Source: Margaritispora aquatica (taxonomy: Eukaryota > Ascomycota > Leotiomycetes > Helotiales > Discinellaceae). From it: DNA of 64,000 nucleotides. The DNA lies in the NCBI GenBank assembly GCA_007644065.1, contig VJWN01000001.1, positions 1,068,340 to 1,132,339 on the forward strand, given 5' to 3'. The position numbers were made by a program, and so were the translations under genes. Numbering within the stretch: position 1 is the stretch's first letter; each line of letters starts with the position of its first letter. The notes beneath the pieces were generated by a model that did no database searches, was not told where the DNA came from, and saw only the letters and a program-made list of their open reading frames with translations. Shown here piece by piece: positions 23,801 through 34,514 of the stretch.

Positions 23801-26800
23801 TGGTCTTGCCGAGTCCCATTTCGTCTGCCAAGATAACATTTTTCTTTTCGTGAAAGTTGTATAGCAGCCAATTCATCCCTTCCAGCTGATACTTCATCAT
23901 TTCGCCGCCCACAAGAGTAGAGGGTTGCTTTGCCATCTCCTTGAACTTAGAAGCTCTGTAGTCGACTAAACGCTCGTTCATAGTGTTTGGCGGAGGCTGA
24001 TTGAAATACTTTCCAGCAATGAATTCATTGTACGCAGCAACAAAATCACTCCAACGTGCTGTATCTTCGGGCTCTGGGGGATCTTCCCAGACAGATTCCT
24101 CGTAGCCGAGACCTTGAAATTTCACGAAAACCTCATCTACCATATTAATTGCTGCCCTGTCTGCCTTTTCGGATTTGCTCTTGAAAATGCTAGCGTATTT
24201 GACCTCGAATATGATCTCCATTCGCAAGTATTCCTCGGCAATCGCTTCTTCATTGGTCCATTTAGGGATCAAGTTAGCGCCTTCGTCACGACGAAAGAAC
24301 GAATTTCTCATCATGGCAGTAGTAACGCCCCAAACCCAGCCTCCAGGCTTCCACAAGCACTGAAAGTATGATTTGTCCTCCCATTTGATGAGATACTCTT
24401 TCTCATCATCCCGAAAATCTTCAGCTGTTTGGCCGTCTTCATAGGCCTCGCGATTGGCTGGCCGCCATGCTACCAAGGTCTGTACTTTTGCGGGAGCATT
24501 ACGGCATTCATTACATTGCCAAGTATGACTGTATTGCTTGAGTCGTGTCTCCCGAATGGTTTCACCAGATAGTGGCTTTGTTTGTTTTGAGAGTGATGGC
24601 AAGTGTTGGAAGTGATAGCCCAGCTGACAGGTCGTGCAGCGAAACAAAATATTCTCTGCATTGTTAAGCAGGTTTGGAGCTACCGCAGTAATTGGATCTT
24701 GTCCGTCGTTTTCTTCTCTCAACTTCTCCTCTTGCTTTGCGGTCTTCTTCAAGGAAAAAGATTTGCACGATAACCCCTTTTTCTTGCAACTCTGGCAGAC
24801 ATCTAAAAGTGGCGCAAGATCGTCCTTCTTTGCAGCAATACCAATGCATCTCCGGCATTGTAGGACGAAGCTCTCGTGGCCAACTTTGGTGACCATATGT
24901 TCTCGACCACTGCGATAGCCAAGACAGACCTTATGGATGGAGGTGGAACAACCCTGACAGTAAACGAGTGCTCCCTTATTTGTAGAGCTTCCAGTAGATT
25001 TGCAAACATCGCACTCGTTACGATGAAATTGACGAAACGGAGAATCTTTCTCAACTGGTTGATATATTTCTCGGATGCTTATAACCTTTGGCCCACTGTT
25101 GATGGGAGGCTCCTCAGCATAGTATTCATCGTCAACTTCGTGCTCTCGCATGTTCTTGGTTGCCACCGCGCGGCCAGATCGACGGCTGGGCTGCTGAGGA
25201 GATTCACTTTCACTTTCGCTAATGACAATTCTTGGCCTACCCCGCCTGGGCTTCTCTTGTTGTGCTGCTTTTGTCGGAGGCCGGCCACGACCACGAGGAG
25301 CTTTGGGAGCCTTTTTCTTGACCTTTGGATCTTGATAGACAATATCAGAACCATCAGTCTCATTCTGTGGGTCATCACCAGCCAACTCATCTTCATCTTC
25401 ATCTTCGTCCTCTTCCTTGGATGATACTGAGCTCTTATGTTTAAATCGAGAGCCAACTTTTGTGCCAGCTGACTGCTTGAAACGGGATGATAAACGGGTG
25501 CTCATTAAGGTGCCTGCCTTTCTCCCGTGTGTCTTCGAAACTGGCGGTTCTGAATTTGAGCTTTCATCCTGGTTGTGAAAACTTTCTTGTGCCTGCCTGC
25601 TAGTTTGGCGACTGTTACGGGTGGTCACGGGTACAGATCCATCCCCCAATCGTCGCTTTTTGGTTGCTGCTGGACCTGCTGATATCTCATCTTCCTCTTC
25701 CTCAAAGAAAGAAATGTTGGCGATATTCACATAACCATTATTGATAGTGCTGGTCCGTGCTCTTTTGGAAGCTCTCGTTGGCTCAGCACTCGATCGCTGC
25801 AGATCTTGGGAGGACTCGTTTTCCCCATCATCAAACATGCTCATGGCGTTCTGACCGTTTCTTAGCTTGACGAGTTTGCTCAAAGGAACCTTAAAGTATA
25901 TGTTAGCACATATTCCCGTAATTTCCAATCCCGAGGTTAGAGTGAACAATAACAGTGGTAGACTGACATGCGATCCTCGAAAGCGCTTGAAACATCTGCA
26001 GAAGGGTTGCCGAATTATGCAGAAAGTGAGGTTCAAACGAAGTGGGCGATTTGATATGAAGAACTACACTAAGTTGAATTTGTTTCGTCACGCTTATGGA
26101 CCTAAGCAGATCTCGAAGCTAGTTGACAAAGTTTGTGAAAAGTGAAAGATAAAAAGAAATTATTTTCGTTCTTATGCCATAAAGATCAAGAAAACGAACA
26201 CCAATTGTAAAACTCCAGCTAAAAAGAGATGCTGGTGAAGATGAGAAAAAAAAAGGCATGAAAGTTGTAGTAAATGGAAGTAACCCCTGAAATCGCGACC
26301 ACTTGGAGCCACACTGGCTTTGGAAAACCACAGGAGTGGCCTATTTCAAGATGTTAAAACCAAGCTCGCTTATGGAAGGTATAGCAAGCTAGGCTGAACT
26401 ATCGAGTGAAAGATGATAGAACAGTACCTACCTAACCAAGTACAAAAGGGAGTGAATAGGTAGTTGGTGGTTTCATAGGAGATCAAAGGGGACAAGAGAA
26501 TATATGGCATTATAAAGTCGCTTTACCAATATTTTAGCCCGTGTTTTTCATGCACTACGAGATAGATCCTCTCTCAACTCAAATACCAAGCGAATCTGAA
26601 GTAGTCTTGCGGCGCACTTGTGCATTCCTTGGCAAATACCTTAGAGTGGTAACATAAACAGGAAATTCCCACTTACTCTATCTTTTTTGCCATCTTCATA
26701 CTCGATTCGAAACCATCTTTCTTCGTCTGGTGTGTCAATTTCCTCCAGAATCGAATCCACTGTGATGTTGCCCACAAATGGCTGGTACTCCCACGGGCGA

Positions 26801-27033
26801 GAGGGGGCACTGAGCATAACAGCTACATTTTTAGGTGCGGAACTTCTATCTCGGGCTGCTCGTTCGGACGTTTGCCTCGAGCCTTTCTTGGGCGAATCTC
26901 GAAATCTGTATGATAGTACTGACAGAGGGGGAGATTGCCCTGGGTTTGGAGTTGCTCGCTCTGGCGTTTGAGCGCTTCCTTCGTTCTCCGAGTCGCCTGA
27001 ATCGGCTATCTCGTCTCGCTCTGCAGAGGCCAT
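20810..27033 (-). CDS. mit1: CHD-family SNF2 chromatin remodeller, Mit1-like
   Basis: Exon 1 (27033-26677) joins exon 2 (25889-22128) across a 787-nt intron. A phase-0 splice gives DGKKDR-VPLSKLVKLRNG, a continuous chromo-like strand. Exon 3 starts at 22077 after a 50-nt intron, and the 3' end requires one more frame change near 21397-21447 before the stop at 20810, giving roughly 1,780 residues. Domains: AT-hook-like GRGRPP and RRGRPR (about 320-335), PHD finger from CDVCK (about 413), chromo-like region (about 615-750), SNF2 ATPase with DEMGLGKT (about 811) and DEGQRLKN (about 920), then helicase C with STRSGGVGINL and RAHRIGQ (to about 1240). A C-terminal Cys/His zinc module (FCQAC...CGLCNLAHFG...CPHL) is typical of Mit1 orthologues. 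In fission yeast Mit1 is the remodeller of the SHREC silencing complex. An internal Met at 25844 is not the start if exon 1 is accepted. Confidence 0.85.
25890..26676 (-). other. Unusually long intron of mit1
   Basis: Donor gtaagt and acceptor ctttaag with a gctaac branch point 15-20 bases upstream; both flanks are in phase 0 and join conserved sequence. At 787 nt it is about ten times longer than most introns in the window. I saw no convincing ORF in it and no C-box match (tcatca on the plus strand) indicating a C/D snoRNA. Confidence 0.65.
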
Positions 27034-27358
27034 GATGGTCCTGCGATGAACTTCAAACTGTACATCGTAGATAAATAACTATTCTAGAGATTGAGGGCTG
27101 GGCTCATACCTTTTAGGTCACCTGGTTTCTGGTTTCTGTGGCCTAAATAGGTAGGGTAGCAGTCATCGAGTCAAGAATTCAGGAAAACGCGTCCTAAAGA
27201 GGACAACGCGCGTGGTTTATTCGAATCAATTACAATAATGAACATATTGAGGGATTTGGAAGTTGGTCGACGCGTTGCAGACCCTGTCTTACGCTGGTCA
27301 CTTTTCGGAACTTTTTAATTTTCCTCCGACAATTTCACAGCACTTCCAAATCTCGGCC
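27034..27358. promoter_or_regulatory. Compact bidirectional promoter mit1/MRM1
   Basis: Only 325 bases separate the divergent starts of mit1 and MRM1, so the two genes probably share promoter elements. The MRM1-side leader extends open (a TTG-initiated frame from 27263), but the first ATG is at 27359. Confidence 0.5.
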
Positions 27359-29272
27359 ATGACCAACCTGTTCCTGTCTAAGGCGCTAAGAGCTTCTACT
27401 GGAACTTCTATCATCCTAAATCGATACTATCATGCTGGAAGGGCAGGCTCAGTCAATACCGCGATCGCCCGTGGGCTTCGAAAATCGAAGGGAATGGGAT
27501 TTAGGGGGAAGGCTACACCAGATCCAAACGACCTACGAGAGAAATATAGAGTACGAGAAGGCATCCCGGCCTATGTACCACCTGAAAAAGTTGGCGAATC
27601 AAAGCCTCGACTTGGAAGGTTTGATAAGGGACGAGATGACAGGAATTCAAGGGCTCCCATGAAACTGGAGGGACCATTGTCAATAGATGGACCAGAGCGG
27701 CGTGGCAGATATGGCGAAGTCCTGAGGGGAGGGACCTTGAGGAAGATGATATACAAGGAGCCGTCGAAATCAAACGATCGCAGATTCAAGTCTAGGGATA
27801 GTTTCGAGCCATCTTCGCAATCTCGCCGCCCATGGGATCGCTCAGGGAAGGAGGAAACTTTTGGCATCCAAGACTATTCTTCGCGAACAGATCGTAGACC
27901 AGATGCTCGAAGTCGTAACACATCACCATCATCATCATCACCTTCCGTCAAGAAGGCATGGGACAAATCTTCCGATAGAGAACAATTTGCACCTCGATCC
28001 AGAGAGACATATGGTGGTCAAGATGAGAGGCGAACTTCATGGAATGGAACATCATCAAATTCTTCTACAAATCATGGTGATAGATATCCTACCAATAGAG
28101 AAGCTCCCCAGAAATATGATGCTCAAAAGTCTTCACTTTCACAAGGGGAGAAATCCTCAAACTCCAATGAACGACCAAAGTCTATCAATAGCGAAACACC
28201 TAAACCTCGAATTACTCATCAAGTCGACAAGCGTATTCCGATTTCCATACCTTACACAACTCCAGCAAGCGAGTTTCTTTACGGAACTCATTTAGTCGAG
28301 GCCGCCTTGAGCTCTCGCAAGGAGCCTCGCAGGAAGCTTTACAAGCTTTATGTACTCTCAGACGCAAGTCGAGAGGATCCGGAAAGAGACCTTGCGATTA
28401 TCAGGCTTGCACAAAGAGGCAAAGTGGAAATTGTACGGTTGGATAAAAGTAATACACCGATGTTGGATAAGATGAGTGGTGGACGTCCCCATAACGGCTA
28501 CATTTTGGAGGCATCACCCTTACCAAAAATGCCGATCCAAAGTCTTGGAGCAGTTGGTCCATATGGATTTGGGGTCACCGTTGATCACCAATCTAGAGAA
28601 GAAGCTGCCATCAACGGAACTGAAGGTTTTATTTCTGTACCCGTCAAGTCCACGGGGAAAAATCCTTTAGTTCTGTTACTTGATAGCATTGTCGATCCAG
28701 GCAATCTAGGTGGCATTCTTCGAACTGCTGCATTTCTTGGTGTCTCAGCTGTTGCCATTTCGACTCGAAACAGCGCAAGCTTCACTCCAGTCGTGCTGAA
28801 AGCGTCTGCCGGCGCTTCTGAGAATATCACACTTTTCGAAGTGAAGAAGCCTGCCGGCTTTCTGGTCGATTCTCAAGCTAATGGATGGAAAATATTCGCT
28901 GCTGTTGCGCCTTCAAAAGACCAACATTCAATGAGAACCTCCATGTCTACAGACGACTTAGAGGATCCGTTATCCGATTCACCTTGTATCTTGATGCTTG
29001 GGAGTGAGGGGGAAGGCTTGAGGTGGAATCTGAGAAGCAAAGCTGATGTGGATCTGTACATTGAAAGTGGTGGCTCAGCTCACAACGTCGACAGCTTGAA
29101 TGTTAGCGTTGCTGCAGGCATTCTCTGCAATTCGTTTTTGAGCGCCAAAGCTTCTACGAAGGTCGACATAGAGGACCTGAAGACTCTAAACCCCGATTCT
29201 ATTGAGCTCGAGCCATCTGACCGTGCATCAGGCCAATCTGAGACCAGAATCCCAGGCGACAGGTTATTTTAA
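27359..29272 (+). CDS. MRM1: Mitochondrial rRNA 2'-O-ribose methyltransferase (SpoU/TrmH family)
   Basis: Single-exon gene of 637 residues. The N-terminus (MTNLFLSKALRASTGTSI...) is basic and hydroxylated, consistent with mitochondrial import. A long Ser/Arg/Asp-rich low-complexity linker fills about residues 70-300. The SpoU substrate-binding domain follows (PASEFLYGTHLVEAAL) and then the knotted methyltransferase. Its three motifs are clear: motif 1 DPGNLGGILRTAAFLG, motif 2 MLGSEGEGL, and motif 3 NVDSLNVSVAAGIL. Yeast Mrm1 methylates the peptidyl-transferase-centre guanosine of mitochondrial large-subunit rRNA. The linker makes this protein longer than yeast Mrm1, as in other filamentous ascomycetes. 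It is divergent from mit1. Confidence 0.92.
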   Translation: MTNLFLSKALRASTGTSIILNRYYHAGRAGSVNTAIARGLRKSKGMGFRGKATPDPNDLREKYRVREGIPAYVPPEKVGESKPRLGRFDKGRDDRNSRAPMKLEGPLSIDGPERRGRYGEVLRGGTLRKMIYKEPSKSNDRRFKSRDSFEPSSQSRRPWDRSGKEETFGIQDYSSRTDRRPDARSRNTSPSSSSPSVKKAWDKSSDREQFAPRSRETYGGQDERRTSWNGTSSNSSTNHGDRYPTNREAPQKYDAQKSSLSQGEKSSNSNERPKSINSETPKPRITHQVDKRIPISIPYTTPASEFLYGTHLVEAALSSRKEPRRKLYKLYVLSDASREDPERDLAIIRLAQRGKVEIVRLDKSNTPMLDKMSGGRPHNGYILEASPLPKMPIQSLGAVGPYGFGVTVDHQSREEAAINGTEGFISVPVKSTGKNPLVLLLDSIVDPGNLGGILRTAAFLGVSAVAISTRNSASFTPVVLKASAGASENITLFEVKKPAGFLVDSQANGWKIFAAVAPSKDQHSMRTSMSTDDLEDPLSDSPCILMLGSEGEGLRWNLRSKADVDLYIESGGSAHNVDSLNVSVAAGILCNSFLSAKASTKVDIEDLKTLNPDSIELEPSDRASGQSETRIPGDRLF

Positions 29273-31116
29273 GTGTATAACATTTCACCGGCTTGAGAGT
29301 GTACGAATAGCTGTTTGAGATACCCCCCCCCCCCAAAAAAAAACTGTATAAATATCAAGTCTAATCAAGAATTTGCGGCTCATTCTTTGCTGAGAAACAT
29401 GGATGAGTTGTCAGCGGATTTGAGGTCTCCAAATTTTGCTTTTGTGGATGTGGTGGTGTGGAAAGCTTTACCTCAGCTGCAAGCTTTAACGGTTATCTGC
29501 GAGTTCCCTCTGGTAAAAGAAGAACTTCCTGGACTTGAGTAATATCTGAGTGGATTGCATCTCCTTGGGTTTTAAATTTTGTTTGGATATCACCCTTTTC
29601 TTTAACCAGGTAATCCATGATGGATGGGAATGATAGTTTTGACCTCGTAACCATTCCTAACGACATCAGTCCAACTTATCCAATCTCCCAGCTCTTCTGA
29701 ATTTGTCTTGCTATCGTCGAGGCTGTACGAAGTTTTTCCAGACCCCGCTTGTTTGGATGGTTCAATTTTAAGACACTCAAAGGCCTAACTGGACCAGATT
29801 TCCACATCTGCATGTAACAGTGGTCCGTCTTCAGGATTTGGTGGAATCAGAAGCAAGTTCATGACATGTGTCTGCGGTTTTCAACGCCACCTCGAGCAAT
29901 GTCGGGAAGGATGAAGCTATCTTTTCCACTCATCTCATCACGGTCAGCTATTCCTGCTTAGGAGAATCACACAATTGTCCACGGAGCAAAGCGCATTTCA
30001 CTCTGCTATGTTCTAACACCCTTAGATACATTTCTATCCATTATGCTTAATTTAAGCCTTGTTAATCGCTTACTCTTTTGCAGTATTGCCTACCTGGCTC
30101 GTCGTTCAGATCCAGCAGTACCGGTCCTAATAGTTTGGAATGCGGTCTGCAATTAGTATAGTTTATCGAGAGAAAAATTCCAAAGGTTGTCTCACAAACA
30201 TTTTCCATTCGTCGGTTAGCAATAGACCTTAGGTAGCATGTGCTCAATTATTATATTCATACCAGTCCGGTCTCGCTATCGAATGTCTCTGAAGCTTGCG
30301 CTCATTCTTTGCTTTTTCCGACCCAAGGCAAGCCGACGGGGAGTCCTCGGACAAAGAGATGATCTGATAAAAAACTCAAAAGTAATCTGATCCGCGATTT
30401 GCGCACCCTGGCTTCCGCTAAGGGAAATTAGTGATCTTATCTGATCTACCGCTAGAGATTTTTTGACCATCCTCGTCTCCACGGTCTCCCACTCACTGGC
30501 TCAAAATGTATAAAATTCTGTGGTTCTTTTGTTGGACCTGTCACCCTCTCTTCTCAATTGGTTACCCGGTTCCTGCCTGACGGGAAAAAGCTTTACTTGG
30601 GCCTGGTCTTGTTGACAGCCTTTGAAGCTTACTGCCAACATCTGTCAATCCCGTCACTTGGCAAATACTTGAAGACGCCAATTGATAAATATGAAAATCC
30701 AATATGAGGGCAAGAAACCTGTGCCAAGGTTCGATTCAGCCCGCTAGCGGTGTGCTTCTCCAATGGCGCTGCTTGTGAGACACCTTTTACACTGCAGATG
30801 CAATCCAGCGGCTTCCTCCACAATGAACATCCTATCTCAGGTCTTCATGGCCAAAAGGCGAGACCGCAGAGTATTTGAAGAGTAAGTGATATGGGTCTTC
30901 TGTCACTCGGTGACATGCTACTTCGCTCTAAATGGTCTCTGATCTATCTAGAGTCTCAAAGATATGATCTTGTGGGCCGAACACTGACTCTCTCATGTAT
31001 TTTCTTTTGTGGCTGCTCTTTCAATACTTAAATCGCCATGGTCGCTCTGAGAAGAAAGCAGCAAGTTCTGGTATTTTGTTCTTGTCATCTCCAGCTACCA
31101 TTACCTCCATATCAAA
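29273..31116. other. 1.8 kb intergenic region
   Basis: Tandem spacer between MRM1 and the ferric-reductase-like gene. It begins with a C12A9 homopolymer pair. Short frames at 29315-29542 and 30629-30823 have no family content; the last few hundred bases should contain the downstream promoter. Confidence 0.45.
29323..29343. repeat. Poly-C then poly-A homopolymer tract
   Basis: Twelve C followed directly by nine A, shortly after the MRM1 stop. Exact lengths may be affected by sequencing error. Confidence 0.85.
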
Positions 31117-33173
31117 ATGGCAAACGCTACAACGACAACTTCCGATGCTGCAGCAAAGGCCTCAGCAGCTGCTAAGGCTTCGGCATCCGCTAAGGCGAAG
31201 GCTGCGGCTGCAGCTTTGAAGAAACTCAGACAGACAAGTCATGAGAATTCTGCAAAGTACTTCGCCTATGGTATTGCCGGTATCATCGGTGTGTTCATGA
31301 TACTTCACTGTAAGTTCATACATCTCTACTCTAGCGAGTCCAGGGTTGAAGCGAGATCTGAATACTATCCTTCATTGTTGTGAATACACCTTGTTCTGAC
31401 ATTATATAGGGTCTCGAATTGTCTACAAACGGTATCTCGCGGGGTCATCAGCCTCAAAGATACCTGCTGTCATTACTAGGTATGTATTCCTGCTCTCTAG
31501 TAAGGATAGAAGCTAAATCATCCCGGTGCCAGACCTTTCCGTAAAGTCTTTGTGAGGAAGGTACCTGGCTTCACCTCGGGTGGTCATGCTGCAGTTTTCC
31601 TTGCATATATGGCCGTCTCCTTGAGTGTGCTGTTTTGCAAAATTCAGGAATGGGACGATACAAAAGAATTTGCAAAGCGTCTGGGATGGCAAGTAACCTG
31701 ATTCTTTCCGCAAGTTCTTGGACTGACATGATACTTACACAGGCTTTCCGCTTGTAACATTACTCTCACTGTATTTTTATCTTTGAAGAATACCCCACTT
31801 GGGTTCCTGACAGCGTACTCACACGAGCGTCTAAACCCGCTTCATCAAGTTGCCGGCTATTCCACGATCGCAGCAACAATGGCACACGGCATAGTATTTG
31901 TTAATGCTGTGGGTTTCCGAACCGATTTGTACCATTCAAAAGCTAATCTATTTTCAGTGGTTCAAACAAAATCATCTCAATGAATTCACCATAATGGTAC
32001 AGCGTATGGGATATACTTCATTCTTCGCTATGTTGGTATTGCTTGTCACAACCTTTACCCTCCGAAAGAAACAATACGAGCTTTTCCACATCCTCCACTT
32101 TCTCCTCGCGGTGGTTATCATTACCACTGGTGCCCTCCACAGACCAAAATACACGTCAAAGTCTGTGATCATTCTTATTACTGCTGGTGGCCTTTGGGGA
32201 GCAGATCGAGTGTTTAGAATGCTCAAGATATCGCTCTTTGCAATTGGCAATACCGCCGTATGTTCAAGCTCCCTTCCTATGACATACACGTCAAGAGGTG
32301 TTGCTAACTTACCTAAACAGACAATCACTGCTCTTCCTCACGACGGGACAAGGATCGTGCTCAAGAAGAGTCTGCCTTTCGCAACTCCTGGCTCTCATTG
32401 CTTCCTATACCTTCCCGCTGTCCGCAAGTTCGAGGGACATCCATTCACAATCGTCTCGACGTCTCCTATTGAGCTCGTCGTCGCATCATACGACGGGTTC
32501 ACCAAAGACTTGCACACATATGCGACCAAAAACCCTGGCAAGTCCCTCATGGCTTCCCTGGATGGTCCATACGGCGCTGCGCCAGACTTCAGCGGATTCA
32601 CCAAGGTCATCTTCATTGCTGGCGGATCTGGTGCATCGTTCACAGTTGGTGTTGCTATCGCTTTGCTACGGAAGCTTGGCGAGTCGAAGAAGACGACAGT
32701 TATCTTCACTTGGGCAGTCAAGGATCAAGGTACATATTATACTCAACCCTAATGTGCCTCGTCTTCTAACACAATTAGATCAACTCACGTGGTTCTCCAA
32801 CCAACTCCAGGAACTCGCCTCCAACCCCCTTGTGACAATGGACCTCCACTCCACCAGTCCCACATCCACCCCAAGCATTTCATCCGAGCCCAAAGAACCT
32901 GCCACTCCCTCTGAGAAAGATTTTGATGCAGAGAAGCAACACGCCGTTGCGAGTGCTTGGCCCGCTACCCATGCGCTCAGCACGCAACATGGCCGACCAA
33001 GTGTCACTGACATCATTACGCTCGCTGTCGCGAGCGCCGATAAGTCTGATCGTATTGCTGTTGCGGCGTGTGGGCCGGATGGCATGATGCTTGAGGCGAG
33101 GAAGGCGGTTGCGAGTAACATTACTCTTGGTGGACCTGCAGTTGAGTTGTTTGCTGAGCATTTTGGATGGTAG
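31117..33173 (+). CDS. Ferric-reductase-type flavocytochrome (FRE/NOX superfamily)
   Basis: Seven exons, 31117-31309, 31410-31479, 31533-31688, 31743-31908, 31958-32257, 32321-32729 and 32779-33173, give 562 residues. Six introns; the third uses a GC donor (TG|gcaagt ... cacag|G), needed to read KRLGW-LSACNI. The N-terminus is an Ala/Lys/Ser-rich stretch (about residues 10-40) before the first membrane helix (AYGIAGIIGVFMILHW). The ferric reductase-like transmembrane domain has two candidate haem-ligand His pairs, in LHQVAGYSTIAATMAHG and in FHILHFLLAVVIITTGALH. The FAD-binding segment HPFTIVS and the NADPH-binding GGSGASFTVGVA are present, and the tail CGPDGMM resembles the C-terminal CGP motif. 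Such enzymes move electrons from NADPH across a membrane to ferric iron or oxygen. Substrate is not determinable here. Confidence 0.9.
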
Positions 33174-33652
33174 ATTGAGTGTCTGTCTGTGGTTAGTAAT
33201 TGGTTGATATTCCGTGGTGTGGCTGCCTGGTTGGCTTTGTGAAGCGATATATCTAATGCTTGATGTTTTCTTTGTGCTGGATCTATTTAGGGGTTGTACA
33301 TCGAAATACCTAGCTGCTATATATATATATTTACTCAAGAATAATGCTATCTCAACACGTCAGTGAGAAAAGTAGAACCACCCAGCACCGGAGATTGAAT
33401 AGAAGGTAATGCCGTGTATTGAGAGCCTGTGTTCACGTCACATTACTCACGATGACTTCAATCCTAAGATTGTTCGTCTCTTGTAGAAAATATGGGTCTC
33501 AAATACATGCTACGACCGGTCGAGCACATACTGGGACCCAGGACGAAATTACTGATTTCGGGAATATGGCCTTATAAGCTGTTAATTTGCAGGACCATGA
33601 ATACACATCTGACTCAATTAATGGAAATCTGAATTGTCTCCCGCAAGCAAAA
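33174..33652. other. Spacer after the ferric-reductase-like gene
   Basis: Contains a short TA dinucleotide run near 33320-33332. An open frame beginning with the ATG at 33492 and ending near 33630 has no recognised content. Confidence 0.4.
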
Positions 33653-34138
33653 ATGTACAGTTCGGCTATATCTCACAAGAGAGTAAGATCTAGGGTTATT
33701 GACGTGCTGAATAAATCCATCAGCGAAGCAGGCAGCAAACTCGGGGACGACGCGGACGGTGAGGCGCCAATCCGTTCTGGCATCACGTCTAATGATTACA
33801 GCTTGGCTATGTATGGTTTCATACGGGAGGTTGAGCGACTCTCGAACATCCCTGGCGGGCTTGACTTGGCGTTCGAACTCATCCAGCATTTAGGTAGCAA
33901 ATCGTATGGAGAATTGGACTACGGTGGCTCAGGAGATGGAGATCGTGTGGGCGATAAAAATACAGATGATCTAATGTGCGAGTTGTCGAGGCGGAAGAGG
34001 GCGTTGGATGGGAATTGACATGCTGTGGATGTATTCAAGAACTTGGAGAGAGAGCATAAGATGTTGGATGATTATGGGATTGAAACTTTCTTTCCAAACT
34101 CTGTGGAACTTCTTTGGAGCGTTGTTGAAGGAGCTTGA
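33653..34138 (+). pseudogene. Single-module member of a local repeat family, interrupted by TGA
   Basis: From the ATG at 33653 the frame runs to a TGA at 34016-34018 (121 residues, opening MYSSAISHKRVRSRVID). The same frame then stays open for 39 more codons to a second TGA at 34136-34138. Both parts resemble modules of the downstream gene: VERLSNIPGGLDLAFELI (from 33830) matches IEFLSQLPDGLIMSFHPM there, and the post-stop YGIETFFPNSVELL matches the module-ending WFPASFDLF and GITTFFSKSLENF. The two landmarks are 261 nt apart here against 264-268 nt in the next two modules. The internal TGA therefore looks like a nonsense change in an older longer gene, although an unrecognised intron is not excluded. 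No known family is recognised; no signal peptide is obvious. Confidence 0.55.
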
Positions 34139-34514
34139 CACCGTTGATTATTTGATTATTTATGTATTACTAAGGTAACATTTTGTATTTGAGAATTTGT
34201 CAGTTACTTTGAAGACGTTTATCTTAAAGTTATGTGAAATAGTGGTTCATGCAATTACGTCGCGTCTCCCCACGCTCTACAGAACCCCGCATCTTCAACC
34301 ACCTTGATCTAAGTCTTGACAATGACAAACTCGACCTCAGTCAAGATAAGTGTATTAAAGATTGAATGCAATGCCTTCTGTCAAGAGATCCAGCTCTGTT
34401 CTGGAAGAAACACAGTTACAGAACATACCCAATAAGTCAGCAAAACACCAACCTAGGATAGTCCCCAAACCGCGTCAAACGATCTAGAGACTGAAGCACA
34501 CATCGTGCAATTAC
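34139..34514. other. Spacer between the two repeat-family genes
   Basis: 376 bases without coding signal; presumably the promoter of the downstream gene. Confidence 0.4.

Noticed and set aside
25867..26145. 92-codon forward frame inside the mit1 intron
   Set aside because: It overlaps the splice acceptor and branch point of mit1 and has no family resemblance; probably chance.
26641..27033. Separate 130-residue gene upstream of mit1
   Set aside because: Its last codons after DGKKDR are intron sequence starting gtaagt; splicing to 25889 gives a continuous conserved strand, so it is mit1 exon 1.
30690..30760. tRNA-like T-loop string aaggttcgattcagcc
   Set aside because: No matching acceptor, D or anticodon stems could be found around it.
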